NCBI GenBank assembly: GCA_963565915.1
Contig: OY751486.1
Span: forward strand, 1,426,001 to 1,490,000
Length of the DNA stretch: 64,000 bases
Direction: 5' to 3'
Source: Entoloma clypeatum
Lineage: Eukaryota > Basidiomycota > Agaricomycetes > Agaricales > Entolomataceae
Positions 1 through 9,605 of this stretch are shown here, one piece after another (positions within the stretch are counted from its first letter, which is position 1; each line of letters begins with the position of its first letter). Position numbers and translations under genes: made by a program. Below the pieces are notes generated by a model. It searched no databases, had not been told where the DNA came from, and was given only the letters and a program-made list of their open reading frames with translations.

Positions 1-656
1 TGATATTGAAGTTGATAACATGGGGAAGCTGGTGAGAGCAGCAGAAAACCAGTACCAGCTGCTGCATTCTGGATATGACGAGTCCCTTGCCGACGGGGGT
101 TTTGCCGGTAACGACTCTGATGGCCCAGGAGATGCCCCCTTCTCAGACATGATTGGTTGCCATTCTGCTGCCTCGCCATCTATATTGATAGAGGTACACA
201 TCGCGAGACTTGTTCTGCTGGGTGTTGTATTTGGTGTCATTGTCCCTCTATCTTGTCATCAGTCAACTACTTCAAGTTGACCTCGTTCCATCAGGGTCAA
301 TGAGGAAGAGCTCGGACCAGAGTAGTATTTCAAAGTCCGGTCTGGTTTCATTTTTTAACCCTCAAAAATTCAGACACTGGGAAAAATGAGACCAAGACCA
401 AAACTGGTTGGGACCAGTTCCAATATGACCAGTCCCCAACTTCTTCAACTGGTGGAGAATGATTGCAGTGGTCAGTTTCCCGTTCGAACTAGAAAGCAGC
501 AGTCAACAGCAGATACAGAAATAAGACTTGGCTGCGGATGGTCTTTATGAGTGGGTGGAGTAACCAAATGGGTTATAAGTGATGATATGATTAAAGAGAG
601 GCCCAAACAATTTTCTTCAGATTTTTGGGAATTTCTTTGGAATTTATTATGGGTGT
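1..656. other. Unassigned left flank
   Basis: No recognisable gene. A small open frame on the plus strand (20-280, 86 codons) has no motif I can name and ends before any domain is evident, so I do not call it a gene. Bases 320-430 resemble the ACCGG-rich MITE seen twice elsewhere in the window and are listed separately. Bases 430-656 hold nothing I recognise. Confidence 0.4.
325..432. repeat. Degenerate copy A of ACCGG-rich MITE family
   Basis: Contains the family signature of a GTCCGGT-type stretch, then ACCCTCAAAA with a nearby GAGACCAAGACC block. The same order of motifs occurs at 35087-35262. This copy is diverged and its ends are unclear; the assignment rests on motif order rather than on clear termini. 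Confidence 0.45.
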
Positions 657-658
657 AG

Positions 659-1699
659 TTGACTCGCCTGAGGTCGCGTGGCCTGTACGGCTGGTATTTT
701 GAGAAACACTGTGGAATCATGGAGGATCCGTCCGTAGCCTTCTACGGACGGTACATCGATGATGTACTGGCTTTAGTATATGCCAATTCAGAAGCTGAAG
801 CGCTTCGTATTGTGCAAAAAGTCGCCATCGAAGATTGTGTTATTGAGTGGAATGTGTCTGGGTCTCATCAACCCTTCTTGGACATGATGTTGTATCGCGA
901 CGAAAGAGGCGCCTTGCAACACATGCCTTATCGCAAAGCACGTTCACACTTGGAACGAATTCCATACATTTCCCACCACCCGCTCGATGTAAAGAGAGGG
1001 ACTTTTATCGGTGAAATGTCGAGGCTCGCCACGCTGAGTAGTCTACAATCGACTTACCTCAGGGCACTGCAACAGTTGGTATTGTTGTATGTGAAGCGTG
1101 GGTACCCCGAAGAACTTGTTAAAGCATGGCTTAAGAAGTACAGTACTGACAGTTGGGCTAAACGTCTCAACGAAGTGAGAAAGGCACCTGCAGAGGTGTT
1201 GGTACTTAAGTCACATTTTAACGAGGCATGGAATTACTTCTCCGCAAAAGAACTTGGTGACACCATCATCGGATTCTGGCGCGACTATCTTAGTAACGCC
1301 GAGCAAGGGAAATTCTCCCTCTCGCACCCACGATTTTCCGCTGACCCCGGGGACTTGGCGTCTGTTATGGACGACGAGGACCTGACGGTCATGGTTCACA
1401 CCGCAGGGGGGGTAACCCCCATGCCGGATATCCGGGTGTTAGGATTTGATAAACGAAAATTCTTGGTATCGCGAAAGCGTACTCTGAATTTATTTGACTT
1501 AACTACTCTTTGGAAAAAGGTGGTGATCACAGGAATGGACAAGGAAGCTTCGCGCCAGTCCCCGGTTGTTCGGCTGTCTGCAGACGACCTCGAGGACTCC
1601 TCAGATTCAGAACTATCTGAAACCGAAGGAACCGCACTGGCGCACCTTGTAAATACTCGTCAGAGTCTCGGAGACGCTTGGTTGTCTCGTCACGACTGA
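659..1699 (+). pseudogene. Penelope-like retroelement reverse transcriptase, C-terminal part (Coprina-like)
   Basis: Encodes the last 346 residues of a reverse transcriptase. The catalytic block YGRYIDDVLALV is at about residues 28-39. It is followed by the arrangement typical of Penelope-like enzymes: a YRK block, then ISHHPLDVKRG, and a long helical thumb. No GIY-YIG endonuclease is seen after it; the protein ends with an acidic tail and a stop at 1697-1699. The N-terminal fingers and the first catalytic Asp are missing, so the copy is 5'-truncated just before GWYFE. Family knowledge: basidiomycete Coprina elements are endonuclease-deficient Penelope-like elements that attach to telomere ends. 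C-rich telomeric repeats start 340 bp downstream, which fits that biology. The exact subfamily is inferred. Confidence 0.8.
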
Positions 1700-2040
1700 G
1701 TGTCTTGGCGCTTCGCAGCGTCGAGGGGGATATGGGAGAACAGTTGGATGTACCGGCTAGACCTACCTGCGTTATGGCGTGTGTATCCCTTTTGTAGTCA
1801 GTAGTTTAAGTACGAACGCTGCGGAAGGAGCATATGGGAGAACAACGCTAGAGTACCATAATAGTGAGAATAAACTCCTTGCTACCACAGACTTACCTAC
1901 GAAAGTGAGTCCCCCTTCATTCTCTGACCATTCCGGTTCTTTAACGGTGGTGGAAACCCACCCTGTCGGTGTAGCTGACCAACGACTTACGGTATAGCGC
2001 CTTCGTGCGCAATGGAAAACCATAGGAATTAGCCTTGGAG
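1700..2040 (+). other. 3' untranslated region of the Penelope-like copy
   Basis: Noncoding stretch between the reverse transcriptase stop and the first telomeric repeats. It contains a short internal duplication (ATATGGGAGAACA near 1730 and again near 1833, each followed by a similar stretch). No hammerhead core was found here, unlike the separate element at 2405-2890. Confidence 0.5.
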
Positions 2041-2196
2041 CCTAACCCTAACCGTAAGCTCAGCTTATATTGAAAAGATATATGCCTGCCTATTGACACA
2101 CAATAGCCAACAGCTTAACCTAACCTTACCCCCTAACAGTAACCCCTTACTCCTAACCCCTAACCCCTAACCTAACCCTAACCGGTTAACGTTAGG
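2041..2196. repeat. Interstitial telomeric repeats, C-rich strand
   Basis: CCTAACCCTAACC occurs at 2041-2053. A longer degenerate tract of CCTAA, CCCCTAA and CCCTAA units runs from about 2115 to 2184, and then flips to GTTAGGGG at 2191-2198. These are the complement of TTAGGG/TTAGGGG telomere repeats. The C-rich strand is downstream of the plus-strand retroelement, the orientation expected if the RNA 3' end was copied onto a G-rich chromosome-end overhang. Confidence 0.8.
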
Positions 2197-2714
2197 GGCT
2201 GGGGGTGAGTCCGGCCCTTGCTAGACTCAACGACGGACGTGCGCCCAACCCTAGGGTTGGGTTGGGAATGTGGGTCATCTCGCTCAGCTGGTGTCGGTTC
2301 GAACAATCGACATGTCTAGCGATGAGATTGCCTGCTTGTTCGCCCTTGCTTACTCCAGCTCTGATGTCGACCATTGTGTCTGGCGTTTTTACGTACATTT
2401 CGTAAATAATGTACTTAGGTGGTTTCCCGTAACTGTTCTTACAGGTTACTGGGTATTGGTTAGTTTTCTTGTTGTGTGTCCTTCGGGATAACGGTCTTCG
2501 CCTTCAAAGATCTTCGGACTTTGATGTGGGAGCGATCCGTTATCTCGGTTCACTCGGATCTCACCCGGACCGCTGGTCCGTGATGGGGATTCCCCATAGC
2601 CTTACCTTTGCAGGGTCCTACTCGGGTCCTGTCTTGGCGAGCGCTATTGTGGCGTTTTTCTCTCACGACCTGTCAGGCGTGTGACGAAGTGGACAATAGG
2701 CGGAGTCAGCTGCC

Positions 2715-2742
2715 CAGAGAACAATAGTTCTATTGTTCTCTG
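2715..2742. repeat. Perfect 13-bp palindrome upstream of the ribozyme
   Basis: CAGAGAACAATAG is followed after two bases by its exact reverse complement. The second element copy keeps a 13-bp stem at 12742-12771 with a 4-base loop of different sequence. Conservation of the arms with a changed loop suggests that the RNA hairpin (or a DNA cruciform) matters. Confidence 0.75.
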
Positions 2743-2758
2743 AATGACTCAACCGATT

Positions 2759-2838
2759 GCCGTTTTCGGACCTGATGAGGCCTATAAAGGCCGAAATAGG
2801 ATCCCGGACTTATCCCAAGTCCTATTGTCCACATCGGC
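2759..2838 (+). ncRNA. Hammerhead ribozyme, copy 1
   Basis: All hammerhead elements can be placed. Inner stem I is GGAC (2768-2771) with GTCC (2827-2830), and an outer stem I pairs GCCG (2759-2762) with CGGC (2835-2838) across an internal loop. The core CTGATGA is at 2772-2778. Stem II is GGCC (2779-2782) with GGCC (2789-2792) around TATAAA. GAA is at 2793-2795. Stem III pairs ATAGGA (2796-2801) with TCCTAT (2820-2825). The cleavage triplet ATT predicts cutting after 2826. The topology is type I. Hammerheads are established in Penelope-like retroelements; activity of this one is inferred from intact core residues. Confidence 0.88.
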
Positions 2839-2890
2839 ACACAGGCCCCTCAGTCGCACTCCTCCTCGCTGCGCTCGTCGTAGTGCTCCT

Positions 2891-2920
2891 CCCCTAACCC
2901 CTAACCCCTAACCCCTCAAC
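2891..2920. repeat. CCCCTAA telomere-like tract, left boundary of cassette
   Basis: Three to four units of the 7-mer CCCCTAA directly follow the hammerhead element. The reverse complement is TTAGGGG, a variant of the TTAGGG fungal telomere unit. The tract at 12575-12592 is its mirror image. Confidence 0.85.
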
Positions 2921-2925
2921 CTGTA

Positions 2926-4946
2926 CCTTACGCAACGTACTCGACATCCTCTCGCGTCGAACAACTTGCCATTTTTGGTGTCTCAAACCTTTCTCTCCCA
3001 CCCGCGCAAGCTAACGATGCTTCTCTTTTTAACACCTCCGTCCTGAGTCTCTCCGCTGACAGCCCTTTCATAGGGTGGGATTTCCTCATCCGGAATATTC
3101 CTGTTTACAAGACTCATCAATGCTTGCTCGGCGAAGACATCGTCACGCTCGAGTTCACCACTTACAATCCTGCTTTCGCGCTCTCAACTTTCACAAAAAC
3201 CGACACTGGCGTCGATTGCAACATGCTAATTAAAGACTTCAACGTTGGTCACATCCGGTCGATGCATTTGACGTACTGCGCACTGCCAACGCATCGTTTC
3301 GGCGTCCTAGCGGACAATGGCCCTGCCTACTGGGCTGAACTCCATGACTATCTCGACAACCATCCATAGAGCCCACCCGACTAGTCACATCTGATGAACG
3401 CAAGAAGTTTATCAATCGATCAAAACAGTTTTTCCTAGAGAATGACCGAATTTGGAGAATCGACTCTCGTAAGTCACCTCGTCTAGTCATCACTGATTCT
3501 TCGCGTCGTCAGGAAATTATTTCTGAAGCACACATCGCCACTGGTCATCGAGGCCATGACGCCACATTCAAAGTGATCGCCGATCGTTATTATTGGCCAA
3601 ACCTCTACGACGATGTCAAGTGGTTTGTCCGTTCCTGCAACGCATGTCAGATTCACTCCAAAACGAAACCGATTGTCCCATATGTGTCAACGTGGACGTC
3701 CTCCGTCCTCCGCCGTTTTGACCTCGATACTGTCCACATGGAAAAAGGCGCCGGCAGCATGCGTTACCTTCTTCAAGCCACCGAACCGTTCATCGAGTGG
3801 GTAGAAGCTCGCGCCGTTCACAAGACGACTTCCGCGGCTTGGGCAAAATTTTTGTACGAAGACATATTCTGCCGCTTCGGAGTCATACCCGTTTTCAAGG
3901 TAGATGGCGGCTCAGAGTTCAAAGGTGTCGTAGATCTCTTATTCTGTCAATATGGGGTCGTCGCATTCCTTTCTACTCCTTATCATCCACAGGGAAACGG
4001 TATTTCAGAACACTCGCATCGAACACTCGTGAATTCAATCATCAAGGCTTGTGGGACACGTCCTCAAGACTGGCCTCACTACGTTCACCCGGGATTATCC
4101 GCATTTTGTGTCACGACTACCCGTTCAACTGGCTACAGCCCACACCATCTCCTTTACGGACAACGCCCGTTCTTTGCGTTCGAATATGCAGATCACACAT
4201 GGGATACATTGGATTGGCACACGGTCAAGACTTGTGTCGACCTTCTTGCCTTACGAATCAAACAACTTGCTCGTCGTGAGCACGACCTTTCCAATGCCCT
4301 CGAGACTCAGCGCGCCGTCGATGATTTCAACAAGAAATACGCTCACCTTTTGAACTTCAAGCCTCTCGATCCTGGGACGTGGATATTGAAGAGGGAGGCG
4401 TGGTTGGACGAACAAAAAGGACACAAGGGAGCCCCTCGTTGGACAGGGCCCTTCATCATTGCATCGGTAGTGGGTAATGCGGGTATGTCGTACAATTTGC
4501 TCAAGCTCGATGGAACTCCCTTGCCCGGCGTCATTGCCGCTGATCAGGTCAAGGTCTTCTTCTATCGCAAAGGCCATCAAACCCTCAAGTCCGTCTCAAA
4601 GAAAACTCACGCCATCTTCGCGGCTGCCCACTCGACCCTTGGCATCCCCAACGCGTCCACCATTCTCTCCTGCATCAACAATCACCCCGACCTGTCCATC
4701 CCCACCTATCCATTCACCGTCATCCCATGTGTCCGGACTGTATCGATTTTTAATTCCGAGCCTTGCATGCGGCCTTCCATCTATCCAGCTGCTTCTCTTC
4801 GAACGGCCGACGCTGACCTCCCGCTTCATAGGTACAATGGTTTAGTTTGGATGTTATGCCAGCGCCCCGATGGCTCCGCTTGCTGCTTGCAACACCGCCT
4901 CACAGGCCCTCATGGTGAATCACTCGTTCGTTCTACTCCTAAATGA
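2926..4946 (+). pseudogene. Ty3-type retroelement integrase, frameshifted fragment
   Basis: From 3366 the frame encodes a complete integrase-like protein. An HHCC zinc-binding region (HIATGHRGH then CNACQ) is followed by a DDE catalytic domain with Asp in DLDTVHM, Asp in FKVDGGSEF and Glu in GNGISEH, and a GPF-type C-terminal module (WTGPFIIA). The spacing between the second Asp and the Glu is 34 residues by my count. Upstream residues (about 2926-3369) are in another frame ending at TAG 3367-3369, so a one-base shift breaks the polyprotein there; the second frame continues openly to 4944. No reverse transcriptase or LTR accompanies it. After the GPF module come about 120 residues I do not recognise, and no chromodomain. 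It may be a captured piece of a Gypsy polyprotein inside the telomere-bounded cassette. Confidence 0.75.
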
Positions 4947-7900
4947 TCCGCTGAGTGCCCTTGTCCAATCTTTTCATTATTATTCTTTCTGTTTCTTTTC
5001 TTTTCTGTTGTTCCTTCTTGGTCGCAAATGACAGGGACGTCATTTTAAGTCCCGGGATTTGTAGGAGTGCTATGCACCCTACGGACGCTCACTCACTCTT
5101 TCCCTCTATTCACATCAGGTGATTGTCGTCGCGCGCGCGCATCCACTTCAACTCTCGTCAACATCGTCATTGCAGTCCCCGCGGACTCCCTTACTTACAA
5201 CGAAGCTTCTTTTTTTTTAACAGCTCCAAACTGCTTCCTTTTTTAATCTATCCTTACAGAAAACCTCTTATCTCATCTTTGGACGATCATCGACATCCCG
5301 TCACGCCGATAAAAGCAATTCACGCTACGTCGCTATGGGGACACATGCGTTTACGGACGATGAGGCTCGAGAATACTAGACGGTAGGGTTAGTGTCATGC
5401 GCCTCGAGGATAGACGTCAAACGAGCACCGTCTGGGGGAGCGGTATAGCTCTCCTCGAGTTGAAAGCCCCGCACCCGAGTCATACCTAGTAATTCAACGG
5501 TCGACAAGTTCCGCGGCGCCTGGTGATCTCAACACAACCGGACCGAAAAGCTGAAGGCAAAAATCCTTTTAATTCATCGCTTCCGTTACGAACAACTTGC
5601 ATTCCTTACAACCCTGCCTGTCATCTATATACAGACACTTCGTTACCAATTATCTCGACCCTTGAAACTTGATAGCAAATTCTCTTTGTACATGTTAGTA
5701 GGTACAAATCGTTTGTACTCGCATCGCGAAAATGTATCTTGGCCTTTCTGACTCCCACTTTTCGACTTCGTTTCTGAAAACTTTGCTTCACTAACGCTTC
5801 CTCTCTCACTCACTTGGGCGGACCCCACTTGAGTCTACCAAATCGACCATATATCTTTGTGTTTCATGTCCCTCGCAGTTTACGACTCGCCTCGCTGCTC
5901 TCCGGAGTGTTTAAGCTTACCATCCCTGCACCGTCCGTAGCCGGTTTGCGCCTCCACATCAACAACTGGACACCCCAGCACGTGATTTTTCCTATATTAT
6001 TTGTTCCAAAACTTGCGTTACCGTTAGGATTTGGCTGGCAAGGCCTGTAACCTGCTCAGAAACGGGAATTTCCTTGATCTGACATTTTTACCATGAAGGT
6101 GCACCTCCTGGGAGGAGACTCTCTCACCATCATTAGTCAGCCAGCCTCATATTCCCAGAGCAGGCAAATAAACAAGCCGGGGGTCATTTTGGGCTGGTTG
6201 GCGTCGGCTGGCTTCTTTATAACAAAGCAGGCTGTTATCGCCTGTGCTCAGTCCCACTGGTTCCTATAGCTTCTTGACACCCCCTCCACACTTCACATCA
6301 ACAGTCACACTGTCACTCCTATTCCTGGAAGGGGTTTTGTACTTTTAAACTACTTTGCAACAAATATGGTCCCACCAACTTCCACGCTGATTTGTCATCA
6401 ATCGAGTCATATGCCAGTCGAAAGAGAATAAAATTCTGGTCAGAACGCACCCTGAGTCATAATTTTCCGTCGAGAATTGACTCCACGCGAGGGGAAACGA
6501 CTTATATTGATTGTGAGCATGTCAGCCGGCGAATTGTCGGTATCTCGGTATATCCCGATTTTGATCAATCAATCAGCCATGTCAGCGCCAGACACAGCCT
6601 CCGATCTCTCGCTACAGCAACTGCCCAGCCACTCACGTTGGATTTGTCAGCAAGTCAGCAGGCTGATCGGGGCCCAGGCTGGTTCCGTCTGACGTGTCAG
6701 TCCGCCACAGCCACAGCCAAGACTGTCAGTGCCCAGCGCAGTCCGCTGATGTCAGCATGTCAGCCATCAGTGGAATAGCCAATTGGAATGTGTTCCACTG
6801 CACTGGCTGACATGTCAGGCCGCACATGGCTGTGTCTGGACAGCCGATTGTATCCGGTCCGGCTGCACAGCCTGGCTTGCCAGGCGAGGACTGTGGGAGT
6901 TTTCGCACAGTCCTTGATCAACAACGCTGCTCGTCGTCTACTCTCTGTCCTCCTCGCGGGTGAGGGACGTTCTGCCGAGGAGTAGTCCCTGGCATCCCGT
7001 CTCTCGTCCTTTGTCCTTTGTCGGTTGCCTCGAGTCCTCGGCACTTTGTCAACGACGACGCCTGAACGGGAACCGTCACGCTCTATCCGTTCGAACAGCG
7101 GCCTCCGATGGCTCTGAGCTCAAGACCTCGGTTCTTGAACGCACGGGATGTCTGCATGCAAGATTCTCGAGATTAAAAGCTCAGGGCGAAGGTATGTCAT
7201 TCACCAAAACATTAACGACAATGAAGGCGATCGATTCGTCGTCGTCTGTGCTGATAACATCATTATCTTCTGCCATAGGTCCACCATCTATATGACAACT
7301 TGGCACGCTCTTATCGCACCTGCTTCGATTCCGGAAAGACGTTTCCTCACTCATCAACAATTTCGTCAACAACAAAATGGCCGCGTTCGAGCGCTTCGCA
7401 CATAGAGACACGGGCGCATCAGGACAAGGTATGCACGCCCTTGCCTCCCAACATCGGCCACTGCTAAAGAAACACCACAGCCGACACACACTCCCTTCGC
7501 ACCTCCACTTCTACCATGAAATGAGCGTAGCAGGACGAGGTACGCACGCTGCACGTCCCACCATCGATGGCTGCTAACAAGTAGGCACCACAGCGGCAAT
7601 GCCGCGAACAACCGCGTCCCGATCTTAGAGCGATGCACGCAGTCACCTCCCTCACGCCGTCGACGGCAGCCCCTATCACTTCAGCCCACGCGAGAGTGTA
7701 CTCTCGCGTCGGACCTGGAGGTTGCAACGCGGGGGTTTACCCCCACGTCTGTATCAGATACCTTAAACCAGATGCCTCGCACGGCATCTAGGAAAAACGT
7801 CCAAAATCGCATGCTCCCGCTCCCGCTACTGCCCACTTCCTCTCAAGCAGATGCCAGGCCTGTAACCAGCGCACCACCGTCTCACTCCGCCAACGAAGGC

Positions 7901-9605
7901 CCGAGACGAACGTGTGAGGACGTTCAAGACAACCACGTTCGACAAAGAGATGAGACGCCCCTGCCACGCGACCCAGGTGCACTCTATCGACGAATTCGCG
8001 ATCAGACGGCTGGCCTAGGGCATTTCAGACCTCACACCAGCCAAGACGAGGCGAGGCGGCTAAACCACGCTTCGAAAGACGTGTGACGCACTCTATAGCC
8101 AAGTGGACGACTGGGCCGCAAGAGTACACCCACCTGTCCGATCTGTCGGTCAAAAATACAGCGCATCGACGCAGCAAGGATGCAGGACGCCCACCGCGTG
8201 GTAAGGACCTCGCGTCCCTCAGCTTTGATGCCCATTGACGGGCACACTACCACGTAGCAACGTCCCACATCCCTGTCACGGCCATCAGCACGTACCATGC
8301 CTCGTTTGACGGATCTTAACCCTGTTATACAACGGCTCACGACCTTCACTCCCACCTCACTGTCCCGCTGATGGGGTTCCATCAGTCGAGACAACTCCAT
8401 CCAGCACCACACCAGCTCGTCAGCGAAGGAGATGGCTTTACCGACCACCATCATCGACGACCCACCGCCGGGACGAGACATCCACACGACAAGACTTCGG
8501 AAGACGTAGGTGTGAGAGGGAATCACCAACAAAACGACGATGAAGAGGCGATCACGGCTGCATTGCGCTCTCACCCAATCTAGAATACAACACCGTCTAC
8601 GAGAACGCAGGGGTACACGCGTGTGCAGTAACCCCTGCACTACTACATTCCTCAATCAGTCAGGTCGACGACCAGGATGCACGGCTGACCCGACATGTCA
8701 GTCTGCCATTTGCTGATGTCAGTGTGTCAGCGGACAGCCACCGTCTGGACAGCCGCTCGTGGGCTGACGCCTGACGCGTAACCAATCAATAGAACAGTCA
8801 TGGACAGCCACAGGAGCTCGGTCCAGCTGCACAGATCGATCAGCCATTCGTGTCAGTCCGCCATTCTCGGTAAGTCAACACATGTATCACATGATTGGGA
8901 CTCACGAAAGGACCCCTTGCGAACCCAGCTGCGCGCCCTATTGTCAGCATGCGCAGCCTTAGGTTTGTCAAACGGCTGCGCCATCGCCAGCTCTCCTCAG
9001 CAGCGATTCCGACCCGTACAACTTTGAGTGAGTTCGACTTTTTTTTCTCGTACCAACTTAACTCAAATCTGTCGTAGCTTTTGTTTCAGCGTACAACCAG
9101 GTTCGCTTCTTCGATATCTCGCTGCTGTCTACGACGATGTCAGTTTCAATGGAATTTATGGATCATGCACGAGGTCTGGTGGCCGATGAATGCACTCACC
9201 CGAGGTCTGGTGGCCGATGAAGGGGTTTCAGATTCACGTTTCTTGTTACTTTTTCGTCTACGTTTTTGCTCTTAGCAGCGGATAAAAAGGATTTCCTTTT
9301 TCGGATGATCATATAAACTCATTTCGTGCCCACAATACTGGCGTCAAAATCATCACTACATAACCTCGTCATCACCAGTATCTCATACACGACTGGTACG
9401 AGTCCCGTTCGCAGTCCACGGTCTGTCCCATCCACGTCATCAAGCAAGATCTGTGATTTGATGGACTTCACTACCTGTCATCGCTGGGAAGATCGTCCCC
9501 CCAGTGGTTCGAATCTTGCCCTCTATGGAAGGAGGCTTCCTTTATCAGCATATGAGGCGGTTCTCGTGACACGACACTTTTTTTCATACTCACTTTCACC
9601 CACCC
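4947..9605. other. Long stretch without a supported gene
   Basis: Only short open frames are present, without recognisable motifs. Bases 6500-6900 and 8690-8880 are rich in scattered GTCAG, TGACATGTCAG and TGGACAGCC motifs, suggesting two related degenerate noncoding repeats. A 21-bp phrase around GGTCTGGTGGCCGATGAA is duplicated 34 bp apart near 9168-9222. An open frame at 8032-8655 on the minus strand (207 codons) lacks any domain signature and I treat it as chance. Confidence 0.5.

Larger units (their letters stand above)
2405..2890 (+). mobile_element. Telomere-associated hammerhead element, copy 1 (plus)
   Basis: Noncoding sequence with clear homology to the reverse complement of 12593-13115 over about 480 bp. 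Shared landmarks in order are AGGTGGTTT, GGTTCACT, TGATGGGGA, CCCATAGCCTTACC, TGTCTTGGCGAGCGCT, a perfect palindrome, a hammerhead ribozyme and a GGCCCC/CAGTCGC block. Both copies stop at a CCCCTAA telomere-like tract, so the 3' boundary is well defined. The 5' boundary is only where the homology fades (about 2405). It is probably the 3' region of a Penelope-like or related terminal retroelement, because such elements are reported to carry hammerhead motifs; no protein is encoded within it. Confidence 0.7.

Noticed and set aside
2270..2312. tRNA-like words GCTCAGCTGG and GGTTCGAAC close together
   Set aside because: The A and B box-like words are only about a dozen bases apart, far too near for a tRNA, and no arms pair.
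5200..5390. Possible small gene at 5123-5386
   Set aside because: No start context, no homologous motif and a low-complexity pyrimidine stretch; not supported.
8032..8655. 207-codon minus-strand open frame
   Set aside because: No domain signature, odd composition, and neighbouring sequence is degenerate repeat; probably chance.
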